DNA of 46,324 nt from Saccoglossus kowalevskii (Eukaryota > Hemichordata > Enteropneusta > Harrimaniidae). The stretch is from positions 409,612-455,935 of the forward strand of contig NW_003140811.1 of assembly GCF_000003605.2 (NCBI RefSeq). Direction: 5' to 3'. This document shows positions 20,063 through 33,000 of this stretch, piece after piece. The translations under genes were made by a program, and so were the position numbers. The notes beneath the pieces were generated by a model, which had not been told where the DNA came from, did not search any database, and worked only from the letters and a program-made list of their open reading frames with translations. Positions within the stretch are counted from its first letter, which is position 1, and each line of letters opens with the position of its first letter.

Positions 20063-23000
20063 ATCTTCTAGTTGTTGATCTTGTATCATATTTTGCTTGG
20101 GACTAATCCAGAAATCATCTTCTGTGGATGATTCCCTCTCCTCTGTGTTTCTGGAAACTAATATACCATAAAATACTTTATTTTAGCTGGAATTAATTCA
20201 CTGACTTGTGACAAGTTGAATGTAAATTATAGAAAAAAGTATATTTGCTAGATTTTATTTTCACTGACTCATTCCTTTAGCAAAAATAAATTCCAAGCAA
20301 TAATAAATCATACAGTAAACAAACAATTGATAAATGAATTAAATTATTGATAAATTAATAAAATATGTGCATGTTTAAATATGTGCATGTTCAACTACTG
20401 TAAAACAACATTTCATAAAATGCAATGCAAGAATTAAGTGAATATTAATTTCTTTTAAATTAGCTACATCTTGATTAGCAAGATTACAGATTACATAAAA
20501 GAACATGCTAGCTATAAAGACGTGTTTTACAGTATCTTGTTCAAAACAAACAAAAGATTTATTGAATTATTAAAGGAACACTTCACTAAGAAAAATGAAT
20601 ACCTGGAGAACACGGCATCAGCAAAGAAAATAAATTTTCCTGTGAACTCTCTTCTGAATCTGAATAATAGTTTGCTGTTGATAAAATGTTACTGGTTTGC
20701 TTGTTTTCTGCAAAAATTATAAAATTTATACTTCAGTCAGTGTTTGGTTAATAAAGGTATTACAGGGTGTGTTCCTGTTAACCTTTTCACCACCAGTTCC
20801 TTCTTTCCATCACAAATCCACAGAATAGTCCGGTTTATAGTCTACACTATCCTTCCGAAGATTGGGACAAAAATAAACAAATAAACTAAAATCATGTCAG
20901 TGGCTCCAAAATTAGAATTCATTTCCAGAAATACTGAAGAATATAAAAAAAAAAGTGCTGAAAAATTTAGACAAGAAAGTCTGGTGGTGAAAAGGTTAAG
21001 GCATAGCGCCCTCTGTGCCAGACAATGGAAAATGTGAACTTACCTTGAATAAGTTTATGTTCAGCAGGTGTGCTCTTTGCAGAAAAGTTATGTTGGTCTC
21101 TTCTCACTTGTTTGAATAGGAGATGCGAAATACTATCAGACTTGTTTGAGTTATTGACATTTAATCTTAATACAGTTGGTGTCATTTTTTGTTGTTTTGC
21201 TTGTCTAGTGATAAGTTCTATTTCCTCATTTTCGGAATCATCCTCGGTCATCTGCATTCTCTGGTCAAAATTGCTGCTTCTTCTGTATTTCTTAATAGGT
21301 GGTTTCACTTCACTCTTTCTTTGTTGTACAATATCTACAAGAGAAGTGTTTCTTTTTAGTGGCTTCCTACTAGCAGCAATGTTCATTGTTTTATCTACTG
21401 TTGTACTATAGTCGTCTTCTTGATATGAATAAACATCTAGGTGTGGCTGTAGCAAAACCCCTCGTTTTCCACTATTCTGTCTGCTCCTACTGGCAACAGT
21501 AGGGAGTACTGTATGGTCTTTAACTCTCTGTTTTGAGCTGATTCGTTTTGATCTTCTAATTTGTTCACTAGTCTCGTTTCTTCTTTTCTGGAACTTTTTT
21601 TGTTTTCTACCACTTGTAGGATTTGTTCCAACTTGATGTTCAAGCTGATCAACTATATAATCAGGAACATCATCAATAACTTCTTCAGTTTTGTCAAAAG
21701 AAGGCTGCTTGACTTGTGGCATAACAGTTGCAATTGGTGACTGCTTATCTTTGGCTTTACCTGCTTGATACCATCTATTGTTTTCGCTATGAGGGGATAT
21801 GACATGCAGAGGATGAACCATACTTTTGTTCATTTGAGGTACTTGTTGACATTCATTTTCCATGAATTGCTCCCCATTGCCATGTTGTTGAGGATTTAGT
21901 GTTTTACTTGGTATGGTTTTCAAATAAGCTTGATTTTGTTCAATGTTAGTTGTATTTCTAGAGTGATTAAATGGGACCTGATGGATGTTGGACGTAGTCT
22001 GATATGCAGAAATATACTTAATGGGTTGTACTGTTTGTACGTCTTGGTGTTGTACATTGTTCAAATACTTGGGTGGTTCATCACGTTGCCATCCTTCATA
22101 AGACTGGTGCATACCATTGCAGCATGGTACACTTGTCTCCATGGCAACAGAAACAGGTATATTACATTTCGTGTTTCTAACACTTTGATTGCAAGCATTG
22201 TTTTCAGCAGCACTCTTCTCATTATATGCCAAAGTGACAGATTTCTCTTGTTGTAATATTTCTAGATGTTCTCGATTAAGCTTTTGTTGTTCATTATAGG
22301 CATCTTTGAGCTTTTGAATGACGTCTTCATGCTGTTGTTTTTGACACTCATCTAATTGAGAATGAAGCAAGTCTATTTTGGCATCTTTCTAAACAGAGAA
22401 TAAAAATGAACATTTCAGAATATATTGATTTTAGGAAAGATTTTTACAATATCATGCATGCAGACTTGCATAGGAGAACTGCATGAACACAATAAACTAT
22501 TTTCAATATTAACACCCCTCCCCCAATGTTATGGTGATTATGCGTATCAGTAAATTCATAGCGCATCAGCCATTTTTTTCCATTTTAATTCAATAAAAGT
22601 ATGCCCTCTATGGTAAAAATTGCAGCTGTGTCTCGGAAGGTAGTACTGTAAACCAGTTTATTTTGTTGAAGCAAAATTTTCGCAAGTCAGTGAAAATCAT
22701 GAACTCTTGTAGCAGTGACAATTTGTTCTGGAGTTTTAGCAACTTTAAAATAATTTTGTATTTACAAATACATAAAATCACAAAAATTAAGCAGCTTGCA
22801 GTAAATATTTTTCATATGTCACAGTTCTGTCAAATTTATTGGAGGTTACAGTTGCCATCATTGGTATTTAGTCCCACATTCAAAAAAAGCATGAGTGAAT
22901 GGAAATGGAAAGTATGGAAAAATAAACATGCATTAGTAAATTGACAGAGAAATTATAAAACATGCAAATACATATATAATATACAACTGTGTGTTTTATG

Positions 23001-26000
23001 CAACTGTTGAATGGGCATATAATAAACAAATAGTTACAAAAGTGAAGGTCAATATTCAGTTTCAATGATCAGTAGAGGAAATTGTTGGCCAAGGTCAAAA
23101 GTTCCTCTGAGGGTCATTGAAACTGAATATTAATTGATACTGGGGTAACTATGCATTTTATTATAATTGGAGTCTGTCGACATAATTGTTTGTAAGCAAC
23201 TACGCATGTGCAAAAATGATATCACTGGGTTTTCATTACTCAATAATTTTACTGGCCACCACATGATCTGACCAAACAGTCAAGTGTGATGATTTTGCAC
23301 ATGAGGTATAATAATATGAGGTTATTATGAGGATACCTAAAAGTATGCACGAAGACAATACAGCTGGAGTATCGACCGATGCACAGCGGAGGTCAATATC
23401 GCAAAATTACGGCACGCTGTAACGTATGGCGTTATGGTGACAGATGTATAATAATATTATTTCTTGCATGAAATTTCATTCAGATACTAAAACTTACAGC
23501 AGCAATAATATTTTCCATTTGTTGTATTTTCTGTTTCTCTTCATCTCTTGCATTGAGTGCTTCCAGTAGTGTCTTATAATGCATAAATAAGTCTTCATTC
23601 ACTATGAAGAAAAAAAGGAGACCATCCAGCAATTATTGTGAGAACATAATAAACCAATTAAGCTATCAATCTATGATTTGATGATGCTAAAAACATGCAT
23701 TTTCGAAAACAGATAAATTAATCAATTTTCTAATACTTTTGCTAAGAAATCAATAAATTATAAAGTCACAATTAGCATATTGCAAAAATTGATTTTTTAA
23801 GTCCTATTTTTAAATCCTATTTACCGGTATGGGAATTTTTAGCAACCAAAAATCAAATCAGACGTATTGTGCTATTTATTGACTAAATTATTGTCTTGAC
23901 TACAGTAAATCTAGACATGCATTGCTGTTGAATTCTTCTGTGATTGCCTACTAAATGTACTGTAAATGTCAAATTTGATTGGATGCAGTTGTAACTTAAA
24001 TTCAAAGGGAAGAGACCTATTAATGGCTATGCAGAAAACAACTCAAGTCTGGTACGTATCCCCAACTATCCTAATGAAAAATGCTTCACATTGAATACTA
24101 ATTTTGTACTATATAGTTCACTTTAGATTGGAATTGCTCTGTGGTGTTCTTGTACTGGCAAGAAACTCTTGAATAAAATGGTTGTATGATGTGTATTATG
24201 AAATTTTAGTGGTACACAAACCTCCCAATTACCACAAGATTGTAATAACACACAAAATTACTCTGCCATTGTGTACTGATAGCTACACACTGAAATTGTT
24301 ACAGAATTGCAAACATACTAGATTGATTAACAATATCTACAATAATTTTGGTCATTCATACCTTTGCTGATTAACTTGGCAAACCGTTCAGTTCCATTGG
24401 TCATTCCATTGTCAACAGTCTCCTTTATTGTCTCTGTAGCTGACTTCACTTCCTCAACACATGTTTTAACTCCAGCAAATATTCTATTTATCAAGTCTCT
24501 ACAGTAATAATATTTAATTTTCAAATTAGAAGACAGCGCCCTCTAGAGACTTAACTAAAAAGAGAGTGGCATAAAGCATCCTAACTAAAACTACTTTTGT
24601 ATATTGTATGAAAAGGATAAAATACATTAATGGCTTTTTGATTTGTTATTATTATAGCGACAATGATTTGACAGTCGAATTTGTAGATACATGTACTTAC
24701 CTTTCATCTCTCTCCTTTGCTTTTTGTTTATTAACTTCTAATTGATCTACATAGTTTACATTCACATTATTTGTTCTTGTGGTTTTGGTTTTAGGATTAT
24801 CCTTTGAGAATAATGGCGGCATTGACATATACTTGAGATGATATTTGGATGTGTCACTGTTGGACTGTATAAAAATATAGTAAATCAATGAACAACATTG
24901 AAAAAAATTGGAGGCAAAATTATCTACAAAATCAGCACCAATCACCACAGTAGAATAAACATAGTAATTTTATTGCTAACAGAAAGTCCACTGGCAATCC
25001 AGAGACTTACAACAGATATAACACATAATTGTATGAATGACTGAGTTTGCATCAATAGAAATTTGGCCATATATGAAATTTCCAAAAAGTCTTTGAGTGG
25101 CTGAATATTAAATTGTAACAAAAAATCACACTTTCGTTGTTTTTTACTATGTTTGCACTTCAGAATCGCTATGTTTCAATTACTATCACAGAATAATGAT
25201 TCAGATATTACTCCGGCAATTGTATTATATGTATAATGCTAGTATGTTCTCTGCTGCTAAAAAGATAATTTCTTACCTGCTGCTGGGATAGTCTCTGAGA
25301 AAACAATTCAGATGAGCTAGTCTGAGAATTTTCATACTGTGAATTCATCTGTTGGGAATTATTTTGACTGTATGCTTGAGTTGACAATAAAGCAGAATCT
25401 TCCCAGTCATTTGCAAAACGAGTATTTCTCAGGTATTCTCTGAAAGTAAAGTATTAGGTTTAGCTATTAAAGATTTTTAGTTTACCAACTGTATTTTCTG
25501 GCTTCTGCAAAGATATTGTAAAAACAAAAACTGCAAAATTACTCTATAAAACAAGTCCCCATCAATGATGCACTAGTAGTTGTATTTTGTTGCATTTGAT
25601 TAGAATAAACAACAGGAAGAAGGAATAATATCAAGAAAAGTTCATTGCGACAAAAACAATTGGTATGCACATAAAATCATTTTGAACAATTAGATGATTT
25701 TCAATGCAAGATCTTTTAGTGCGTGAACGACACAAATCAAATGTCTGCCCCAAGTATCAACTGATTTTATTTTGAATTTGAATATCTTATTTCATAATAT
25801 CAGGAAGAATGTTGGCTGTTTGCTAACAATTAATTTCTGATCCATGTATATTGCAAATACTGTAACTTTTGCATTTTCTACTAGGCACATACTAGTTCAT
25901 ACGTCAAATGCAAACAAAATATATCTGATAATACAGTTTTATACTCTGCAATTGGTATGACCACAGGGATGTGGTATTAAGTATAGCATTTGTTTGTCTC

Positions 26001-26624
26001 AAGATTTGTGTCTGTGACCCCAATAGTTTTTCGCAAGTGAACTTGTGTAGCAATAAAAACTTTCATAAAATTGCCACCGTTAACAAAATTGTCAACCTCT
26101 ACAAATTAGTGACATAGCCCAACAAATGCTTCGTTCACCCTAAACAAAAACAGAACAAAAAATACATTCTCACCCTGGATTTGTCGTATACAAGTCTCTT
26201 GTGCTAACCTGATTCAGCAACATTGTTACTCTCACCTCTACAAAATGATAGCTGTACTTGAGAAAATTGAATGAATCTGAAACCAAAGTCACGAGAGTTA
26301 GAAACTGAAAACCATGTTACTTGCAACCAAACGACAACAAAATGAAATGTCGTCATGCTTCATTATTTAATTTAAAAATAATGATTATAACACAAAAATA
26401 TTGATTACAAAAGTTCCCCTTTTAGTGTCAAACACAGTTAATTTAAAAATATAAAACGGCTCCGAATGTTATGTTTTACAAAAATTTTAGCATCTTGCAA
26501 GTTGCAGACGACAGCCTGAGTGGGCATGATTTCGGTTAGTTTTTATGAACCGAACTCGACATTCAGATTCGAGACCAAAATTGTGAACGTCTTACCTATT
26601 CACTGCAAGTAAATTTGTACACAT
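20063..26624 (-). CDS. IHO1: IHO1/CCDC36-like meiotic coiled-coil protein (Mer2 family), 3' end unresolved
   Basis: Coding exons on the minus strand, 5' to 3': 26624-26596, 25439-25277, 24864-24701, 24498-24362, 23601-23498, 22388-21044, 20653-20603, 20157-20063. All splice sites are GT/AG with matching phases, giving 696 codons. The small 51-nt exon at 20653-20603 and the first exon (MCTNLLAVN) are inferred from frame and splice sites. Visible: a Ser/Gln-rich N-terminus (about 20-64); a KYHLKYMSMPPLF segment followed by VDQLEVNKQKAKERD; a predicted coiled coil (about 90-240); then a long polar region with basic patches such as RKQKKFQKRR and RRSKRISSK. The KY..P.LF block followed by LE..K..AK and a coiled coil resembles vertebrate IHO1, which works with MEI4 and REC114 on meiotic chromosome axes to promote SPO11 breaks. 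That assignment is inference from remembered family sequence. The last exon ends at a strong GTAAGT donor. Reading through gives a stop six codons later; a further exon near 19951 is possible but unsupported. Confidence 0.62.
20164..20317. mobile_element. TA-flanked MITE (TACTGTAAAATAC family) abutting the IHO1-like exon 8 acceptor
   Basis: Contains aaaatactttattttagctg, then tttattttcactgactcatt, then aaataaattccaagc, and ends TACAGTA. On the minus strand the exon 8 acceptor AG (20159-20158) lies 4 nt beyond its end. Confidence 0.7.
20782..20995. mobile_element. piggyBac-like MITE flanked by TTAA, copy 1
   Basis: Inverted ends CCTTTTCACCACCAG and CTGGTGGTGAAAAGG, with TTAA at 20778-20781 and 20996-20999. 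TTAA duplication is the mark of piggyBac-type insertion. It lies in an intron of the IHO1-like gene. Confidence 0.82.
23051..23131. ncRNA. 81-nt hairpin, miRNA-precursor-like
   Basis: The 5' arm AATATTCAGTTTCAATGA pairs perfectly with TCATTGAAACTGAATATT at 23114-23131. A second 7-bp stem, AGAGGAA/TTCCTCT, continues past a small internal loop, with a 21-nt terminal loop. About 27 of 30 arm positions pair, counting G-U. It lies in an intron of the IHO1-like gene. It could equally be a foldback repeat; no flanking duplication is seen. Confidence 0.45.
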
Positions 26625-27032
26625 TCGTACAAACCTCAGTTACGTTATCCAGTCGGATTTTCTGGTTGCTTTACCAAATGCATGTTTAGAACTGTAAACT
26701 TTGAAAACGTAAACTTCTGAGTTCATGACCCTCTTTATTGAGCATGCGCAAATAAAATTAACATAAAATTTAAATAAATTATTTCGAACGAGGCACGCCC
26801 CATTTCCGAATGACTGACGGTTGAAGGGGTCATTCGCGTTGTTTTATTGGCTAGCCACACAAAAGGGCTAATAGTATTCTGTTTTCTGGTTACGGCGTTG
26901 TGTTTATTTCCGCAATCTGATTACCATGCCCGTTGGAAACCACTAAAGCTTCAGTCAAGGTGATCGAGAAGGGAGCAGCTGCAAAAAAGAAAGAGATATT
27001 ACCTGCCTTCCACATCAGAGTACCGGGCAACG
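26625..27032. promoter_or_regulatory. Head-to-head (bidirectional) promoter region between IHO1-like and TEX36-like genes
   Basis: About 408 bp separate the two divergent start codons. The interval holds a GCATGCGCA core resembling an NRF1 half site at 26743-26751 and an inverted CCAAT box (ATTGG) at 26846-26850. It is GC-richer than the flanks near 26800-26930. Shared promoter function is inference; no transcription start can be read from sequence. Confidence 0.45.
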
Positions 27033-30000
27033 ATGGCTGCGAGCACGCAAGGAAGCTGGGTAAGCTGACAAATAATTGGATTTCGATCCAGTCGAAGAGA
27101 TTGTTCTGTCACAGTAATGTCAATACACAAAATGTCGACCCGACGTGCTGAACAAGTTCTTATGTTGTTTTTCACAGTATCCATCTGGCTTCCATGGCCA
27201 CTTTCGGAGCAAGATGCGAAATGACTTCGTTAACGAGTATCGAATGCAGGCCAAACCGTCACCGCCAATGAAGTTTTCGAGGCGCCTTTCGGTAAGTTTC
27301 CATTATTCGGCACCACGCTCTTGCAAGTTGCGATCGATCGCCTCGACCCGTGCCATACCTTTCATATACGAGAAAACCAAAGTTAAATGTTTCGGTTCAG
27401 TTGCCATATGATTGGTCAATGGAATGCTGTATAAGTTTTGACAACAACATGGCGTGACGATTGTTGTTACGTTGCCGGGAGATTCAGGGCCATGCTTATA
27501 AAAAAAATATATGAAAAACAACGTTGTCGGTGCATGGGATGTACAATAAAAGAGACTGGTCAGAGCAACCTTAGTACGAATAAAAAATTTACGTTTGACC
27601 CCGATACTTTAAATTCACTCACAACAAGAGTGCGGCATAAGATAGTTTGAGAAGAGAGAAATAATTCGTATGCGTGGGTATATATTTATAACTTACCGGT
27701 ATTATATATTGTAACTTTTATAATAACACATTGTTAAATTGTTTATTCACGACATAATAATTTTATTATTTTTGATCCTTCTATCAACACATCATATCAT
27801 TTTGGGGTGACCAGTAGCATTAATAATACATTCACAGTGATACCATACCATTACCGTAACAGCAGGTAACACAACTACGTAGTAGTCAGATTTCTCCAGA
27901 CATTGTTGACTGTTAAGTGAACCCTAATAACATCTACCTATTTTCTTATCTTCTACCAAAGATATGAGTCTATTCTGTTAATTCCCCAGTCTTTAATCGT
28001 TGTTCAGATTTCTCTATTTATAAATGATAGTTTATCACTAAAGTTGTGTTTTCATGAACTCGGATTCTGGATTGCTATGTCAATGTGGCTCCATTGTGCT
28101 TTTTAGAATTATTTTGGCATGTGCAGCAACCAAAATATATTATAAAAGGGAAAAATATTCAACATATTTATCAGTGATAACAGCTATTACTTATTTTCAG
28201 TGTTAATGACCAATATAAATCACATGTAAAAGTGTTTTGACTAAAATGATCAATGAATTAATTATCTGAACTTTTTGAAAAGATCTACCGACATATTTCT
28301 ATATTACTGACCAGATTGGTACATGACATGTAAATCTGTGTATTACTAAAAGTGCTGTGGTTATCAATATTCGTCATAACCATGTGACATAACATAACAT
28401 GTATGAAATACACAGTTAGCTTACAGATAAATTCACACTGCACGACAACTGTGACACTTTGATTGTTTCACCTTTTGGAAGAGCTTGGGGATATATATAT
28501 ATATATATATATACAATTGCTTAAATACGCAGGAATTCTGTCGTATAGATAGTGGAATCAATATCAACCAGGTGGCGGTTGCATAGGTCCCGTACTTACA
28601 GAAGAAGACTCTCAAAGTGCTCAGACATTCTGAAGTGTAGTCAACAGGTGGCCATAAGTGTTAGAGATGAATTCATAAATTGAATTTATAATATTTAAAA
28701 AAAAAAATGTATATTCAACATAACTCTGTGTACTCTTATCTAGAAAATGTATGTAAAAGCCACCCACTAAAAAAAAAAAATGTATTTCTGGTTACAAGTT
28801 TCTAGAATATATAACATGATACTCATTATGGCAACTAGAAACAAATTTTTCGTTTTGCAATTTATGTTGAAAAATTCTGGATAAGATACTGAAAGTAAAA
28901 AGTAAGGCTGAAATATCATATTATTTAAATCTGTATAACTAACTCATTTTTGTTTTTGTTTTGATTTCCAACAGGAGAGACCAACTACTCATAACTTCTC
29001 GAAGCACGACAATCGGTTTTCATTTCTGAACACAGTAACTTCATTCCAAGATGTAAGTAGTAAAACTCATTCATATCTAAATGTTACTAACACTTTGTTT
29101 TTATCCAGCATGTGAGATTTACCAAGAATATAATGGATTCAAATAAATAGCAACTTTTCCATCGTTTGTTAATATTTTGCAAGTGAAAAATTTATATGAC
29201 TTATTTCGAATGAATTGAATTTTCCATAAATGATTAAATTGACCATTAATAATTATAATGGAAAAAATGGGTGAAGTAAACAAAGTGTGTAGGCTGACAA
29301 TAGTACATTATCATGTGTCACTGAATTCACAAATGATGATTTCAATTAGTATTTGACGACTAATAATTCAGTTAGACTCAACTCCATCTAAGCTCTGGGT
29401 TCAGTAAAATGCCTTTCAAATCTTGCCTATAATTATTGGTATGCAAGGCCTTAATCCTAATTCTATTCTGGCAAGTAGTGTCTGAATGGCCATTAAGGCT
29501 TCTCATTACAGTTTCACAAAAGTCTCTGGGTTTATTTATTTTTATGTTTTGCGAATAGATTACTTATTAGGCCAGACTTTTATTATCCCTTGTTTCGCGA
29601 ACCCGCCGAATGAACAGAAGCCGAAAATGAAATAAAAATATAATTTTATTTCAGCGTAATTTCTCCCGCCCGCCGACTTGTAAGCGCAAAAAAATGCTAA
29701 AAAAATATTATTTTTATCTTCATTTTTTTTTACCGCCCGCCGCATAACAAATCCAAGTTGCATTTTCGTGGCAGTATCATGATCAAAGTACCAAAGTCTC
29801 ACGCAGATGAGAAACAAGGTTATACATGGAATAAAATTTTATTTCATTTCTTCTCTCCGATCAATGATTTCACTTACAATTCTTTGAGAATCACACAAAT
29901 CTAATGCAAAAAAAGAATTAATTTTATTTTTTTTCCGCCCTCCTCAAAAAAGTTGCCTTATAAAAACTCGCGAAACAAGGAATAAAAAGGTCTGGCCTTA

Positions 30001-33000
30001 CTATACAAAGTCATACATGGGAAAAAAAATGTGATAATGTGATATTACTGAATATAGATTACTGAGTTAATACATGGGATTCTATGGGGGAAATGTAAAA
30101 CATCATTACATCATGAGGTTTATCTTTGCAGTTTTTTAAACCTTCAGGTAATGAAGCAATGTCTAAAACTACATTAAAAAAAAAATTAAAAATGGGGGGT
30201 TTTGGACCTATTATAAAAGATACAACAGTTTTAGTAATTTGTCCTATACTTACACATGGGGGATAGAACGTGTTCTCGCTTTAAAACTCTTGTATTGTCC
30301 ACTTCAAACCCTCTATGTCCAGGAAACAGGTTTGAGCAACCTTTAATAATACATCTAACTAATTTGCATACAATTAACATACACATATGTTTGATTTACT
30401 TTATATCCTTTATAATAGGTTAGTCAAAATTTTCTTGTTACCTTTCACACACACACACAAAGATTACGCATAATTTTTTTCCATATTTAAAAAAAAATTA
30501 TAGACAATGATCAATAAAACAATGATCCAACATTAATAAAAGAAATAATTGAAAAATACATAAATTGTGCAAATTTTGGTGAAAGAAAAATATGGGGTTT
30601 TGAACTAGAAATGAAGTAGAATGAAAATGTAGAAGCTGTCAGTATAGTTACAAGTTGAGGTTCTGGATTGAATCACCTGTCAAATTCACAGGGAACACAG
30701 AGTTGACAGTCTGCATGCAAGCATCAATCAAACGCACATAGAGTGTAGGCTTGACAGTCTGCATGCAAAGCAAAGCCAAAATCCAACTTGTAAGTTAAGA
30801 TACGCCCAAATTGTACTGTAGAGTTTACATCACCCATCAAACACACAGAGAACACAGCTGTTGTTGCTATGCTCATATTAAAACAATAAATCATTATAAA
30901 CATCACATTCATTAAGAGCATCAATGTTACTTAGTAGCATTGGAATTTTAGAATCGTTTGAAATATTAAGAGTACACTACCGATGATACACTATACTGAT
31001 TTGGAACTATTGATCAGTTCCAATGGTTGGGACATTGTCAGTCATTCAATAGAGTTGTTACAAGGACAGGTCTTCAGGGGACATAAGTAATTAAAATAAG
31101 TGCACAGCAAACTTAAATGTCTAAATGTTTTATCATTTATCGGATAGTTGTATACAGGTTATTGCAATTTGTTAGAACCTGGATATGCACACACTAATGT
31201 TAACCGTTTCACCACCAGTTCCCTCATTTCATCACAAATTCACAAAATAGTCCTGTTTATAGTCTGACCTTTCCTACAGAAGATTGGGACAAAAATGGCC
31301 CAATTTTTTGAGTAAAATCTGAAAATTTACTCAAATTTTGTCTGTTGGCCTCCAAATATAGGGTTAATTTCCAGGAATGTTGAAGAATATAAGAAAAAAG
31401 TACAGACAAATTTTGGCGAGAAATTTTGGTGGTGAAAAGGTTAGCAATTAATGTTCGTGGCATTTGAAGATTTTATCATTCTCTCCCTCTAATTGAAAAT
31501 ACAGGACAGTAATGTGTGAAATGAACGATTACCGGACATTTTAATGCAGAGTAACTTAAATGGCGTTTGAAATTTGCCGGACCTTCTGTCACCTGCCTAG
31601 GTTTTGTATTGTCACAGGGTCTTAGTATCCCTATGCCTATCATTTTGTATATAACGGGGACTATTTCTTCAACAGTGACCCAAATTAGTTCAGATTATAA
31701 CTTGATTATTTTTTTTTTTGTCAGTTGACAATGATTTTTTTCAAATTTGAAAAATATATTTGTCTTCGAATGCATACATTACATTTAAAATCACACCCTT
31801 TTTAAGTCTCCCTGGTAACGTTTTGATACTACCTAACAGCTGATCAGCGTATTCTATTTTATTCTTATATTATATAGACCCTGAGTCCTCACTTGTCAAG
31901 TAAACTAGACTTCCTAACAATAGTCGGACTACAAGACACACCCATCCCCATTGTTGTCGCAGGCTCTTAAATGCACGTGCCCATATCAGACTTTTATTCT
32001 ATTGTAAATATAGGAAGACTTAGCAATCGTGGCAGCCTTGTGTTTGATGGAATCCGTTCCTTTTAATGGGATGACTGAATGTGTCATTGTTAGGCATTTT
32101 TTTTGTATATTATGCCTTAGCTTTAAGAAGTTGAGTCCTGACTGTATTAAATTATACTAAGTCTTTTCTGTGTAAGCCTGTTACGGATAGAGGTTGACCG
32201 CAATGCAGGGAAGATTAATATATATTTGTGGGTCTTGTCAGGTTTGACTTAGGGTTAGCTCTAGTGGTAAACTAAAATTGTACACTAAATAACAATACCT
32301 TATTGTTGTTTCTTATTCCAGTTCAATTAAGAGACAGGCAGCTTGGATACAAGTTACCTATACGTTACAACTTTTCAAAAACACTTAATAATTTTTCATT
32401 TTATTTTAAACTGGCATATACTAGTAGTAGACACACAGAGCATTTATTTAACATATGTTGTATGCGTCGCATGGGACTCACATTGAACATAGCATAGTGC
32501 AATGATTATGTCGCCCTTAAATTTAATTTAAATCAAAATCAACGAGTGTTGTTTAAATTTATTGATCTTGACAGTGCTACTGTTAACAAATGTACTTGAG
32601 TTTGTTTGTTTTTTAAGTCAGTAAAATTGAGTGTCAGTGACTCTCTGAAATTTTGTCTTTACTGATAACCATAAAAACCCAAATCACAAAATAAATTTGT
32701 AGAAGTAAAAATTAAACAGTATATAATGGTTATTGTAATTCAAACTCATCTTGTATAGCATGGAATATTAATGTTATTTAAAGGGCGGCAGTCGTCGTGC
32801 CGCATCATGTTCGATATGGGACTCCTAGCGACGTATACAACGTGTGTAAAATACATTGTTTATTTACATGAAATTCGAACACGCGCTGCGCGACGACCAA
32901 CGTGCTTTAAATGATTGCTTTCGTGTCAAGAATAACGGATTCAGTTTATATTTGAGTTTATTATAAAATTTATTACTATTTATTTATTATAGGGGAGACT

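Noticed and set aside
20471-20722. 83-codon plus-strand frame
   Set aside because: It starts at a non-ATG codon, is very AT-rich, and overlaps the antisense 51-nt exon of the IHO1-like gene and its introns.
26933-27151. Upstream frame METTKASVKV... before the TEX36-like start
   Set aside because: It begins at TTG rather than ATG, has a stop a few codons upstream, and reads in a different frame from the MAASTQGSW exon that joins cleanly to exon 2.
29560-29817. 85-codon minus-strand frame
   Set aside because: It lies within the 428-bp MITE and reflects that repeat's sequence.
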